Assembly (NCBI GenBank): GCA_028753945.1
Contig: JAPNXP010000015.1
Span: 1,302,001-1,366,000 of the forward strand
DNA length: 64,000 nucleotides
Direction of reading: 5' to 3'
Source of the DNA: Hexactinellida sp. DTS-2022
Lineage: Eukaryota; Porifera; Hexactinellida
Numbering within the stretch: position 1 is the first letter of the stretch; every line of letters starts with the position of its first letter. This document shows positions 44,108-58,560 of the stretch, one piece after another. A program made the position numbers and the translations under genes. Under the pieces are notes generated by a model, which was given only the letters and a program-made list of their open reading frames with translations, was not told where the DNA came from and did not search any database.

Positions 44108-47100
44108 TACTACAATTAAATAGAAGCCAGCTGGAATTTATAAGTTAAATCAATTTAATTATCGCAAGTTGAAACAATAGTGAAAGATTTAACAAGTTAA
44201 ATCAATATTATTATTACAAGTTGAAACAATGGAATTAGATTTCACAGTTTTATTGAAATTGAAGTGTTGAGTAAACAAAGGAATTTCAACTCCCATTTAA
44301 GGCAGAAATTAAACCAATTTTAACAAATTTTCTTCTCCCATCAGACGAAGAATTTTAAGCTGAATCTAAATATGAAATAAAATTTTGGGGTTATTAAAAC
44401 ATATTTTGAGTTATGGACCAGACAAATTTTGAAAGGTGTTAAAGATGTGTCAAAAGTTTCTTAATAAAAATTCGTAACCCCAGGTGCAAATTAGACGGTC
44501 CCTCCGCAACTACATGCCAATTTTCAGCCCTCAATGTATACAGGTGTGGCCAGGGCACCTGCTACGGAGAAATAAAAGTAATAATAATAATAAAAATCCA
44601 AAATTGCAGCCTGTGCCGACGCATGATCCTTTGGTGGCACTATATTTTGTTGTTGGTTTATTGATAGTGCCTCCAAAGGAACATGCTGTCGGCACAGGCT
44701 GCAATTTTGAATTTTTTTTTTCGCCATGTCATCATCACTATGAAGGTGTTAAATTATTTCAGAAAGGTGTTTCAGAAGGCAACGACCCTTTAGAGTGGTG
44801 GAAGTTTCCATTCAGCTCACTTCATTAAAGAGATATTAAAGTTTCAGTAGAATATAATCTGTAATGACTCAGCATTTTTTAAGTGGGTGTTGGGTCATCA
44901 ACCAACATTAACTAACCCATTTTAAATATCGAATCAACAAAATTGTAAAAACACGTTTTTTTAACGATGTCATCATCACCTCAAGGTGTCAAGACCCACT
45001 TGTATAGGTGGCACGTGTCATAAGGACCAATTGATATATTGAAAGTTTGTTTCTATCTTCTATGATCTCTGAGATTTATGATATTTAATTAATTAGTATA
45101 AATAATTATTAATATTATTTATAATATGACACCAATTTCAATGTCAACATACAATTATTAAGTTCAATTATTTTGTCATAAATAATTAATTAATTAATTT
45201 ATCTATCAAATTTCAATTCCGCACACTCGATAACCTCTAATATACAAATTGGAAGCTTCTATATAAGTTAAATACAAACTGAATTATTTATAATTAATTA
45301 CGTCAGTATATTAACAGTGCAATTATATTCTCGCAGAAGTAAATATAATCACATAATATGTCGTTGTTATGAAATATATAATCTTAATTTTCAATTGCAA
45401 AATAGAAGCCAGCTTGAATTCACAAGTTAAATCAATATAATTATAGCAAGTTGAATCACTAGAGTAGGATTTAACAAGTTAAATCAATATAATTATTACA
45501 AGTTGAAACAATGGAATTAGATTTAACACTTTACTGAAATTGAAGTGTGAGTAAACAAAGAAATTTCAACCCCCATTTATGGCTGAAATTGACCCCTTTA
45601 TTGAAAGTTTTCTTCTCCCATCAGACGCAGAATTTTATGGCGAATCCAAATATGAAATAAAATTTGGGGGTTTAGTAAAACATATTTTGAGTTATGGACC
45701 AGACAAATTTTGAAAGGTGTTAAAGATGTGTCCAAAATTTGTTAATCAAAAATCGTAACCCCAGGTGCAAATTAGACGGTCCCATCGCACCTACATGCAA
45801 AGTTTAAGCCCATCAACTATAAAGCTCTGGCCAGGGCACCGTCTACGGAGAAAAAATAATAAAAAAAAATCCAAAATTGCAGCTGTGCCGACGCATGTTC
45901 CTTTGGTGGCACTATATTTTGGTGGTGGTTTATTGATAGTGCCTCCAATGGGACATGCTGTCCGCACAGCTGCAATTTTGGATTTTTTTTCGCCATGTCA
46001 TCATCACTAAGAAGGTGTTAAAATATATCAAAAGGTGTTACAGAAGGCATCGACCCTTAGAGTGGCGGAAGTTTCCATTTAGTTCACTTCATTTTAGAGA
46101 TATTCAAGTTTGAGTAGAATATAATAGCTGATGACTCAGCATTTTTTATGTGAGTGTTGGGTCATCACCCAACTTCAAATAACCCATTTTAAATATCGAA
46201 TTAACAAAATTGTAAAAACACATTTTTTTTACGATGTCATCTTCACCTCAAGGTGTCAATACCCATTTGTAGAGGTGTTAACGTGACATTGGGATCAATT
46301 GATAAATTGGAAGTTTGTTTCTATCTTTTTTGAATTCTGAGATTTATGATATTTAATTAATTAGTATAAATAAATATTAATATTATTTATAATATAACAC
46401 CAATTTCAATGTCAACTTACAATTATTAAGTTAAATTATTTTGTCATAAATAAATAATTAATTAATTTGGTAATCAAATTTCAATTCCGCTCACTCGATA
46501 ACCCCTAATACACAAATTGGAAGTATCTATATAAGTCATATACTGACTGAATTAATTATAATAAATTACGTCAGTCTATTAACAGTGCAAGAATATTCTC
46601 GCAGAAATAAATATAATCACTTAATTTGTCGTTGTTGTGGAATGTAAAATCTTAGGTTTCAATTAGAAAATAGAAGCCTACTCGATCTCACAAGTTGAAT
46701 CAATATAATTATTACAAGTTGAAACAATGGAATTAGATTTCACAGTTTTACTGAAATTGAAGTGTGAGTAAACAAAGAAATTTCAACCCCCATTAATGGC
46801 AGAAAAAAAACTCGTTATTAAAAGTTTTCTTCTCCCATCAGACGCACAATTTTATGGTGAATCCAAATGTGGAATAAAATTTGGGGGTTTAGTAAATATT
46901 TTTTGAGTTATGGACCAGAAAATTTTGAAAGGTGTTAAAGATGTGTCAAAAATTTGTTAATCAAAAATCGTAACCCTAGGTGCAAATTAAACGGTCCATA
47001 CGCACCTACATGCCAAGTTTCAGCCCATCAGCTATAAAGCTCTGGCCAGGGCACCGTCTACGGAGAAAAAATAAAAATAAAAAATCCAAAATTGCAGCTG

Positions 47101-49488
47101 TGCCGACGCATGTTCCTTTGGTGGCACTATATTTTGTTGGTTGTTTATTGATAGTGCCTCCAAAGGAACATGCTGTCGGCGCAGGCTGCAATTTGGGATT
47201 TTTTTTCGCAAAGTCATCAACGCCTCAAGGAGTCAAGAACCATTTGTTAATCGGTCCAAGTCACAAGGAACGGTAGATAAATTTGAAGTTTATTTTCAAT
47301 CATAAACCATCTAGAGTTTAAAGCCATTCATTCATTATGTATCGATAATAAATTATATTATTAGCTATTTATTTTAGCAATGTTATCCACGGTGATTTGA
47401 GTTTAGTCAACAAATTCCTTATATAATTATATTTTATTTAATCCATTGTATAGTAATACTAGAATTAAATAGAAGCCAGCTGGAATTTATAAGCTAAATC
47501 AATATAATTATCGCAAGTTGAATCAATAGAGTAGGATTTAACAAGTTAAATCAATATAATTATTACAAGTTAAAACAATGGAATTAGATTTAACACTTTT
47601 AAAGAAATTGAAGTGTGAGTAAACAAAGAAATTTCAATCCCCATTTATGGCAGAAATTGAACCTTTATTGAAAGATTTCTTCTCCCATCAAACGCAGAAT
47701 TTTATGGTGAATCCAAATATGAAATAAAATTTGAGGGTTTATTAAAGCATATTTTGAGTTATGGACCAGACAAATTTTGAAGGGTGTTAAAGATGTGTCC
47801 AAAATGTGTTAATTAAAAATAGTAACCCCAGGTGCAAATTAGACGGTCCCATCGCACCTACATGCCTAGTTTCAGCCCATCAACTATAAAGCTCTGGCCA
47901 GGGCACCGTCTACGGAGAAAAGAAAAAAGAATAAAAATCCAAAATTGCAGCCTGTGCCGACGCATGTTCCTTGGGGGCACTACATTTTGGTTGTGGTTTA
48001 TTGATTGTGCCTCCAAAGGAACATGCTGTCGGCACAAGCTGCAATTTTGGATTTTTTTTCGCCATGTCATCATCACTATGAAGGTGTTAAATTATTTCAA
48101 AAAGGTGTTACAGAAGGCAACGACCCTTATTGAGTTGTAAGTTTCGTTTTGATCACTTCATTTCAAAGATATTCAAGTTTCAGTAGAATATAATAGCTGA
48201 TGACTCAGCATTTTTTATGTGAGTGTTGGGTCATCACCCAACATCAACTAACCCATTTTAAATATCGAATTAACAAAATTGTAAAAACATATTTTTTTGA
48301 CGATGTCATAATCACCTCAAGGTGTCAGGACCCACTTGTATAGGTGGCACGTGCCATAAGGACCAATTGATAAATTGAAAGTTTGTTTCTATCTTGAATC
48401 ATCTCTGAAATTAATGAAATTTAGCTAATTAGTATAAATATTTAATTAATTTATAATTATTTAACACCATTATTATATACAGCAAAATAAATTAAGTTCA
48501 ATTATTTGCAATTATTATTAATTTAAATTGAATTTCACTATAATATTTGAATTCCACGTACTCGATAACCCCAATAATCCAATTGGAACCGTCTATAAGT
48601 TAAATACAAAAGGAATTAATTATAATTAATTACGTCAGTACATTAATTGTGCAAGAATATTCTCGCTGAAGTATATATAATCACTTAATCTGTCGTTGTT
48701 GTGGAATGTTAAATCTTAACTGTTCTATCATAAACCATCTTGAGTTTAATGCCATTCATTCATTATGTAGTGATAATAAGTTATATTATTTGTTAATTAT
48801 TTTAGCAATGTTATCCATGGTTGGTTGAGTTGAGTCAACAAATTCCTTATATTATATTATTTAATTTAATCCATTGTATAGTAATACTACAATTAAATAG
48901 AAGCCAGCTGGAATTTATAAGTTAAATCAATATAATTATCGCAAGTTGAATCACTAGAGTAGGATTTAACAAGTTAAATCAATATAATTATCACAAGTTG
49001 AAACAATAGAATTAGATTTAACACTTTTAAAGAAATTGAAGTGTGAGTAAACAAAGAAATTTCAATCCCCATTTATGGCAGAAATTGACCCCTTTATTGA
49101 AAGATTTCTTCTCCCATCAAACGCAGAATTTTATGGTGAATCCAAATATGAAATAAAATTTGAGGGTTTATTAAAGCATATTTTGAGTTATGGACCAGAC
49201 AAATTTTGAAAGGTGTTAAAGATGTGTGCAAAATTTCGTAATCAAAAATCGTAACACCAGGTGCAAATTAGAAGGGCACTTCGCATCTACATGGCAAGTT
49301 TCAGCCCTCAATGTATAAAGGTGTGGCCAGGGTACCGTCTACGGAGAAAAAAAAACATCCAAAATTGCAGCCTGTGCCGACGCATGTTCCTTTGTTGGCA
49401 CTATATTTTGTTGGTTGTTTATTGATAGTGCCTCCAAAGGAACATGCTGTCGGCACAGGCTGCAATTTTGGATTTTTTTCGCCAAGTC

Positions 49489-50161
49489 ACTAGCCCTTCG
49501 GTCTCGGCTTCGCGACGGTTTGGCGCTTCACACTTCAACTGATGGCCGCTGCGCGGCCTTTTATGCCATGAGCTGAATTATTTATTTGTATAAATCTGCT
49601 TGGCGTATTAATATACATATATTCCCCACAAAGTCATCTTTGTGGCCTTAGTTCATTCGTATCTGCGCGCCTAAAATTATGGACCATTTCAAATTAGAAT
49701 ATAGTATTTGAATCCTGTGGCTGGTAATTATACGTAATTAATTAATTCAGTAAATTATATTGCAAAGTTATATTCCTAATCCTGAATTTAACTTCTGCAT
49801 AATAATTAAATGTAAAAATTTAGGAAACATGCAATATATTTTATAATGTGTTAAAATTTTGTGTCCACGAATCAAAATTGTAAGAGCTAAAATAAAATAA
49901 GTTCCCTACATGACTTTAGGATCCCATAATCGGTATACGTGCATCTGATAAAAACTGAAAGAATTATTCCCAAATATGTGCTTTTATGACGTCATAATCC
50001 CGTTATTTCGTTTAGAAAACCAATAGATTGTTGTCAGCGTGTAAATTTACCCCTGCATGCAAATTTTCAGATCTCTAGACTAGAGCATATTGTCTTTCCT
50101 ATTAAATTCTGGACAAACACACAAACAAAGGACTATTGTGTTTTCAATAGATAGATAGATA
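49489..50161 (+). repeat. Dispersed repeat R1 at the start of tandem unit 2
   Basis: Identical by eye to 34,547-35,219, but its left neighbour is a hairpin-array unit (GGATTTTTTTCGCCAAGTCA) and not the nested insertion of copy 1. The junction therefore coincides with the R1 5' end. Confidence 0.85.
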
Positions 50162-50347
50162 CGTTATTCAACTCTGTAACAATGTTGTACAATGTATGTT
50201 TGGTTTGGTACAATTTAGTTGCATCAAGTAAATGACTTTGCAGTATTATAGAAAAGGGGGGTCCATTTCTGTAAAGTAAAATGATATTTTACAGATTTGG
50301 ACCCCCCGGGCCAAATCTGTAGGGGGGGCCATTTCCGGCAAAACAGG

Positions 50348-52092
50348 CGTAGATATAATGTACTAACACAAGTTTTGGCTCTTAAAACACATTTAATTTC
50401 TCCAGCCTGTTGTAAATATCTCCAGCAGATGCTTTGTCTAACTCTTCCTCATATCAATACTCTACTCAAGTTATATTCTTCATCTGGCCTTGAAAGTTAC
50501 TATTTTCCCTTCCTCAAACAAGCGACTCATTCTTTCTCTGATCCTGAAAAACATGTAATTGTCCAATGGACGAAATTCATGTCAAATCGGATATTTCATA
50601 TATTGGTGGTAAGATATATGGTGCTAGTTTAAGACCAGAAGATCCGGTCAAAACTGTATTCGCTATCATGGTCTCTAGTCTTCAGAAAAAATGGTCCTGT
50701 ATTGTTCGTTTGTTACCCTGTGCTTCTCTTTCAGCGGAAACGATATTCGCTATAGTGGCAGTGTTTCATCCAGACATTTAGGCAAGGGGGGGGGAAAGTA
50801 GAGTTTTGGGAATGTGAGGGGGGGCGGCTTCAGCTTTGATCATTGATTCAATATATATTTTCAAATCCCAAGGGGGGCATATAGGATCCAAGGGGGGGGG
50901 GAAATGCCCCACCTCGCCCCCCCTAAAAGAAACCCTGAGTGGTATTATGTATTCAAGATATAGAGCTTTGTGGTTTAGTTGTAGATATTATCTCTACCGA
51001 CAACTATCCTCTCAATGTAAAATTATTCAAACTCTTCTCTAAAAATGGTAAGCTGGAAACTCAAGTACCGCATCCTTCTGATCCAAATCGGATTCTATTT
51101 CTCACCTTTGATTTTGTGCACATATTGAAGACAATACGAAATAACTGGTTGAATCTAAAGTCAGAGAGTAAGAGTTTTATTTACCCTAATTTAGAAGATA
51201 TACAAACCAATTATTGTTCCTATCCTTTGAGACTGTGCCAGCTTCTTTCCGCGATGTCCGTACCTTATATCTTTCTGAGAAAGAAAGCTTGGCAAAACTA
51301 GCTCCAAGGTTAACATTTAAAGCATGTTTTCCTTCTTGTTTAGAACGTCAGAATGTGAAATTAGTTTTAAAGGTCATACATTAATCCACAATATCTGCTT
51401 TAACCATTCAAAATGACCAACGTTGTGCTGCATATATATCTAATACTTCAGATTTTCTTGACATTATCTTATCTTTATGGAAAATGTTCAATGTAAATGC
51501 TCCATTCAAGTATGTTCGTTTAAACGATCCACCCTCTCAACCATTCACCTTTAATGACGACCGCTTTGCCTTTTTAGATCGTATAGTTTGTTGGTTAGTC
51601 GCTTGGGATTCACTTCCTGGGAAAGATGGGAAATTAAGCAAACAAACTTTCACAAGCTTAAGACATGCCTGCCTTGTTTTACCACAAATAACTAACTATC
51701 TGGCGGGCACATGTGGATATTCATACCTTTTAACCTCTTTCTTACAGACGGACCCTTTGGAACATCGATTCGGAATTTATCGTATGATGTCAGGTGCCAA
51801 TTACTACATTTCTTATCTGCAAATATTAGAAGCTGAGCGACGTCTGAAAATTTCAAATATTTTAAATCTATTTTCCTATCAGTCTGAATCTTGTAGTTAT
51901 TCTTTACAAGAATTTATCCAATCCTTTTCTTCTGAAGAGAAGGCATCTTCGCTTCGGATACTGATTTTGATCTTGACCCTTTCCTTAATGAAATTTCAGA
52001 TCTATCCAACATTGAGTCAGTGTGATGCCCAAACACTTCAATCATTAGCTTTTATAGCCGGATATGCCGCACACCAATACCTTAAACCATAG
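50348..52092 (+). pseudogene. P-element-type transposase relic, copy 2 (3' part)
   Basis: Counterpart of 35,406-37,150 with the same frameshifts, the same stop and the same MITE (50,759-50,937). The part upstream of the nested insertion is not duplicated, so this copy lacks even the segment ending at CQLDNSL. Confidence 0.85.
50759..50937. mobile_element. G/C-run MITE, copy 2
   Basis: Duplicate of the 179-bp insertion at 35,817-35,995, with the same AGTGG flanks. Confidence 0.65.
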
Positions 52093-52466
52093 CCTACTAT
52101 ACATAATGCCCCACAGTAACTTGATAATTTTGGACCATGGATGCGGTCGAAGATGGATTTGTAAATTCTAAATTAAGTCAATTGCAAGCTGAATTATTGA
52201 TAAACTAGGTGTCTAATATTTAATTTAAGTATTTTGTGTCCATTGTAAATAAAAATACTGTCGTATTCCCCTTCCTTGTATGAATTAGCTAATATCACTA
52301 ATGATTAGACTGGACAATAATTAATAAATTTAATATACATCTATGTAATAGTACAAAAGTACACATCTATATAATAGTTAATTAAGTAGAAAACATCATT
52401 AATGTATTATGCATTTTCTTAAACAAGAAACAATAATACACATTATACAAGTAACATTAGATTAAA

Positions 52467-54742
52467 CGATACAAACCGAAATGGTGCTCTAGTGGGTCTG
52501 TCTGTAAGAAAGATGTTAGGAGATAAGAAAATCCACAATTTTCTAACAGATGGCTAGTTATTTGGGGTAACGCAACACAAGCATGTCTAAAGCTTGTAAA
52601 AGTTTGGAGACCTAATTTTCCTTCCTTTCCATTTCCAGGGAGTGATCTCCAGGCTTCTAAGTTCTAACCAATAGACAACTCGCCTCAAAAAAGAAAAGCG
52701 CTCGTCATTACCACGAATGGGCTAGAGAATGCATCGTTTAAACGGACATGGTTATATGGAATGTTTACATTAAACATTTTCCAGAGCGAGAGAAGAATTT
52801 TGGAAAAAATCCGACGTATCAGTTTGTAATTCTAGACAACATAGGTCATTTTGAACAGCTAAAGCAGCTACTGTTGATTCATGAATAACTTTTAAGACAA
52901 GTTTGACATTTTGGCGCTCTAGAATAGAAGGGTAACAAGATCTCAAAGTTAGGCGTTGGGCAAGTTTGGTTTCTCTGAATTGTAAAGGACTCTGACATCC
53001 CGAAAAGAAGCTGAACATAATCTCAAAGGAAAGGAACAGTAATCTGTGTGAAAATTGTATAAATCAGGATAAGCGAAAGTTTTGCTGTCAGATATTTGAT
53101 TGAGCAAATTATTTCGAATCGTTTTTATAATGTGGTCAAAATAAAACGTAAGAAAAAGTGGCCTGTTGATATCATAAGGATGAAGTACTTGAGTCTCTAG
53201 CATACCAACAGGGGAAACAATTTGAAGAGTTCACATTTAGAGGATAGTTATCAGTTGAAATTACCTGAACCAGTAGTCCACAAAGTTTAATATCTTCAAT
53301 ACAAGATTGTATAACAGAAAATATCTTTTCAGCAGAAATAAATGCGCATGGCAATAAACGGACAATACAGGACCAATTTTTATGAAGACTAGATACCATG
53401 ATAGCAAATACTGTTTTGGTTGGATCATCAGGATTTAGATTATAACCAACTAGTTTTCCTCCTTTGTAAGTAAGATATGTCCGATTTGATGTGTATTTCA
53501 TCCATTTGGATAATGACATGCTTTTGTTCAGTAGAAATATATTTAGTCGCTTGTTTAAGAAAAGATAAGAATTCCTTTTCAAGTCCAAAAGAGTGATAAA
53601 ACTATTCTAAAGGTATGGAAGTGTGGAAGAGATAAACAAGGTAACTCTGGAGATACTTGTAGCAAGCTGGCGAAATCAGATGTGGTTTAAGTGCCAAAAT
53701 TTGGGTGATCAAATTATATCTGCGACTGTTTTAGGAATGAGGCTATTTTCTAGCTGACAAAGAATGAAGAAAAGCTCTGGACAATCGAAAAATTCATCAG
53801 AAGTAGGAACTTTTTCAATTGCTTGTTGTACAGTCGAAACTGGGTTTTTTTGCCCCCGTAAATGCATGGAAAAAGAGGCAAAAAAACCCGATACGCAAAA
53901 AAACCCGTATTTAACAATATACAGTTCTATGAGGTTATGAAGAAACAAGGAGAAGCAAGGAGGCAAAATAACCCGATAAGGCAAAAAACCCCGATTTCGA
54001 CTGTATATGTTCCATTGCCATAGAAATAGGGGTAGCGTATGTACATTCGGTATTAGAGGTATAGGCTGGTGTAAAATTCATAATTTTCACTTAAAATTGA
54101 CTCAAGCAGTCGAGTATCACTGATAGAGCATGTAGAGAGAGGGATAACATCACCGTTATAAAATGCTTTTATAGACAAATCGGATTCAACTATCAAGTAA
54201 ACATCGACCAAAATATTTGAATTCAGCAAGTGAGGACGCATAAAAATTAGACTCTGCTCATTCGGAAACCATAATGACCATTAGGTAAAGAAATACAAGT
54301 TAACTTCACTTTCAAATCCTGAAAACCGTGTATCAAATACTTCTCCTTCTCTTCAGTCTGTGATGTCAAGCGAAGTGCTACAGCCTGCTGGAGTAGTTCA
54401 TCGTATTTCGAATCGAAGGAGAGACGTCTGCGTTTTGTAGTAGACTGTAAATAGTAGTCTGATGGATAAACTGGTACTGTCCAATCTTTTAACTTGGGAT
54501 ATTTGTGTGGATACTCGTGGTAAGTCCCATCTCCGTTAGGAACTTTGCGGGTGTACTCAATATACTCTTCTCTAAAATGTTTCACGCATACAAAACAGTT
54601 TTCAGATTATCTACATCTTCTCTATGCAGAGCTCGAATCCAAGACTCTCTAATTCATCCGGCTGTCGAGGCATTCTGAATACAGGAATACGATCTCTGGA
54701 TTATACACGTAGTTACTCGAACAACAGGGAGCAGAGCATGTA
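52467..54742 (-). pseudogene. P-element-type transposase relic, minus strand, copy 2
   Basis: Counterpart of 37,525-39,800, with identical lesions and the same TA-flanked MITE (53,831-54,003). Confidence 0.85.
53831..54003. mobile_element. Mariner/pogo-like MITE, copy 2
   Basis: Duplicate of 38,889-39,061, including the TA flanks. Confidence 0.85.
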
Positions 54743-57220
54743 TTCAGCATTCTGATTGATGTAGTTGCTAATATATAACAAAAGGAATCTTGTATAATTA
54801 GTATGGGAGTGGGTATGTTGAAAAGTGATTATAAAAAATCCAAAATTGCAGCCTGTGCCGACGCATGTTCCTTTGGTGGCACTATATTTTGTTGGTTGAG
54901 TATTGTTAGTGCCTCCAATGGAACATGCTCTCGGAACAGGCTGCAATTTTGGATTTTTTTTCGCCAAGTCATCAACGCCCAAGGTGTGAAGAAGCGTTTG
55001 TTATTTGATCTGAGTCACAAGGAACGATTGTTGAATTTGAAGTTTGTTTCTATCATAAACCATCTTGAGTTTAATGCCATTCATTCATTATGTATTGATA
55101 ATAAATTATATTATTCGTTATTTATTTTAGCAATGTTATCCACGGTTAAGTTGAATTAAGTCAACAAATTCCTTATTTAATTTAATTTGTATTTATTCAT
55201 TAAATAGTAATACTACAATGAAATAGAAGCCAGCTGCAATTTATAAGTTAAATCAATATAATTATCGCAAGTTGAATCAATAGAGTAAGATTTAACAAGT
55301 TAAATCAATAAGTTTATTACAAGTTGAAACAATGAAATTAGATTTCACAGTTTTATTGAAATTGAAGTGTTGAGTAAACAAAGGAATTTCAACTCCCATT
55401 TATGGCAGAAATTAAACCAATTTTAACAAATTTTCTTCTCCCATCAGACGCACAATTTTGAGATGAATCTAAATATGAAATAAAATTTTGGGGTTTATTA
55501 AAACATATTCTGAGTTATGGACCAGACAAATTTTGAAAGGTGTTAAAGATGTGTCAAAAATTTCTTAATATAAATTCATAACCCCAGGTGTAAATTAGAC
55601 GGACCCTACGCAACTACATGCCAAGTTTCAGCCCTCAATGTATACAGGTGTGTCCAGGGCACCTGCTACGGAGAAATAAAATAAAAATCCAAAATTGCAG
55701 CCTGTGCCGACGCATGTTCCTTTGGTGGCACTATATTTTGTTGGTGGTTTTTGATAGTGCCTCCAAAGGAACATGCTGTCGGCGCAGGCTGAAATTTTGG
55801 ATTTTTTTCGCCAAGTCATCAACGCCCAAGGTGTGAAGAACCATTTGTTAATTGGTCGGAGTCACAAGGAACGATTGTTGAATTTGAAGTTTGTTTCTAT
55901 CATAAACCATCTAGAGATTAATGCCATTCATTCATTGTGTATTGATATTAAATTATATTATTCGTTATATATTTTAGCAATGTTATCCACGGTTGGTTGA
56001 GTTGAGTCAACAAATTCCTTATATTATATTATTATATTTAATCCATTGTATAGTAATACTACTACAATTAAATAGAAGCCAGCTGGAATTTATAAGTTAA
56101 ATCAATTTAATCATTGCAAGTTGAAACAATAGAGTAGGATTTAACAAGTTAAATCAATATAATTATTACTAGTTGAAACAATGGAATTAGATAACACAGT
56201 TTACTGAAAATGAAGTGTGAGTAAACAAAGAAATTTCAACCCCCATTTATTGCAGAAATTAAACCCTTTATTGAAAGTTTTCTTCTCAAATCAGACGCAG
56301 AATTTTATGGCGAATCCAAATGTGAAATAAAATTTGGGGGTTTAGTAAAACAATTTTTAAGTTATGGACCAGACAAAATTTGAAAGGTGTTAAAGATGTG
56401 TCAAAAATTTCTTAATCAAAAATCGTAACCCCAGGTGCAAATTAGACGGTCCCATCGCACCTACATGCCAAGTTTCAGCCCATCAACTATAAAGCTCTGG
56501 CCAGGGCACCGTCTACGGAGAAAAAATAATCCAAAATTGCAGCCTGTGCCGACGCATGTTCCTTTGGTGGCACAATATTTTGTTGTTGGTTTATTGATAG
56601 TGCCTCCAAAGGAACATGCTGTCGGCACAAGCTGCAATTTTGGATTTTTTTTTCGCTATCTCATCATCACTATGAAGGTGTTAAATTATTTCAAAAAGGT
56701 GTTTCAGAAGGCATCGACCCTTAGAGTGGTGGAAGTTTCCATTTAGTTCACTTCATTTTAGAGATATTCAAGTTTGAGTAGAATATAACAGCTGATGACT
56801 CAGCATTTTTTATGTGAGTGTTGGGTCATCTCCCATACATGAACTAACCCATTTTATATATCGAATTAACAAAATTGTAAAAATACATTTTCTTGACGAT
56901 GTCATAATCACCACAAGGTGTCAAGACCCACTTGTATAGGTGGTACCTGCCATAAAGACCAATTGATAAATTGAAAGTTTGTTTCTATCTTGTATCATCT
57001 CTGAGATTAATGAAATTTAGCTAACTAGTTTAAATATTTAATTAATAAATTAATAATTTAACACCATTATTATGTACAGCAAAATAAATAAAGTCAATTA
57101 TTTGCACTTATTATTAATTAATTCGAATTTCAATATCATATTTGAATTCAGTCCAATCGATAACCCCAATAATCCAATTGGAACCGTCTATAAGTTAAAT
57201 ACAAAAGGAATTAATTATAA

Positions 57221-58293
57221 CGAGCCCTTCGGTCTCGGTCGCTTTGCGACAGATCGGGCTACACACCTCAAGTTAACGGCCGCTATGCGGCCTTACTCCT
57301 CACCCTTCTGCCATGGAAAATGGTAGAAAGGGACGTTATATAGATCCCTATATAAGATTTCCATTTTTTAACTTGTTTTTCATATTCTTTTAAACGCGAA
57401 ATTCGTGTTCAGCATACTTGTTTACCTAAAATACCCGTTGAAAGCTAACTTCTAGGTTGATTTTAAATTTTCGTTAATTTGTTTACCTATTTGTGTCAAC
57501 AACAACAACAAATATTTATATTATAAATTTATAAATGCGAAATTCGAAATCAGCATAATTGTTAACCTATATATCCGTTGAAAGCTAACTTCTAGGTTGA
57601 TTTTGAATTTTCATAAATTTGTTTACCTATTTTGTGTCAACAACAACAACAAATATTAATATGATAAATTTATAAACGCAAAATTCGAAATCAGCATACT
57701 TGTTTACCTATAATACCCGTTGAAAGCAAACTTCTAGGTTGATTTTGAATTTCATTAATTTGTTTACCTATTTTGTGTAAACAACAACAACAAATATTAA
57801 GATGAGAAATTTATAAACGCGAAATTCGAAATCAGCATACTTGTTTACCTATAATACCCGTTGGAAGCTAACTTCTAGGTTGATTTTGAATTTCATTAAT
57901 TTGTTTACCTATTTTGTGTAAACAACAACAACAAATATTAAGATGATAAATTTATAAACGCGAAATTCGAAATCAGCATACTTGTTTACGTATAATACCC
58001 GTTGGAAGCTAACTTCTAGGTTGATTTTGAATTTCATTAATTTGTTTACCTATTTTGTGTAAACAACAGCAACAAATATTAATATGAGAAATTTATAAAC
58101 GCGAAATTCGTGTTCAGCATACTTGTTTACCCCTTATAACTTTTGTTTACCAATTATAACATTTGAAAGTTAGTTTATATCTCATATATAAATGCGGTTT
58201 CTATTCCCCCATCACTTTAATACAATCCGGACAAACAAACAAACACACACACACACAAACACACAACAATCGAGATTTAATAATATAGATTAT
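57221..58293 (+). repeat. Dispersed repeat R1, long copy, duplicate
   Basis: Duplicate of 42,278-43,350, with the same ~141-bp internal tandem units at about 57,389-58,143. Confidence 0.8.
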
Positions 58294-58560
58294 ATACGTC
58301 AGTACATTAATTGTGCAAGAATATTCTCGCCGAAATAAATATAATCACTTAATCTGTCGTTGTTGTGGAATGTAAAATCTTAACGGTTGTATCATAAACC
58401 ATCTTGAGTTTAATGCCATTCATTCATTATGTATTGATAATAAGTTATATTATTAGGTATTTATTTAAGCAATGTTATCCACGGTGATTTGAGTTTAGTC
58501 AACAAATTCCTTATATTATTATATTTTATTTAATCCATTGTATAGTAATACAGTGCAACC

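Larger units (their letters stand above)
34547..49488. repeat. 14.94-kb segmental tandem duplication, copy 1
   Basis: From ACTAGCCCTTCGG at 34,547 the sequence is repeated from 49,489 onward at offset 14,942, and at 14,943 after a one-base indel near 40,785. By eye I saw only that indel and two substitutions (44,056 A against G at 58,999; 46,048 C against T at 60,991). The bases just before the two starts differ (GGAAAT against CAAGTC). The unit contains the two transposase relics, most of the right hairpin arm, two R1 copies and a pogo-like MITE. Confidence 0.95.
39880..49488. repeat. Right arm of the hairpin-repeat array
   Basis: Eight hairpins lie at about 39896-40011, 40745-40862, 41587-41703, 44596-44714, 45869-45982, 47083-47202, 47936-48053 and 49358-49476. 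Arms pair from CCAAAATTGCAGCCTGTGCC through GGAACATGC. Units of about 845 bp carry GCCAAGTCATCAACGCCCAA after the hairpin. Longer units (1.2-1.4 kb) carry GCCATGTCATCATCACTATG and a block with GATGACTCAGCATTTTTTAT. Between hairpins all share AAGTTGAAACAATGGAATTA and GCACCTGGGG-type landmarks. Units here run opposite to most of those at 28-33 kb. ORFs of 60-114 codons in this stretch are repeat translations. Confidence 0.9.

Noticed and set aside
39880-49488. CRISPR-like array
   Set aside because: Units are 0.85-1.4 kb with hairpins, not short repeats with uniform spacers, and the genes are eukaryotic.
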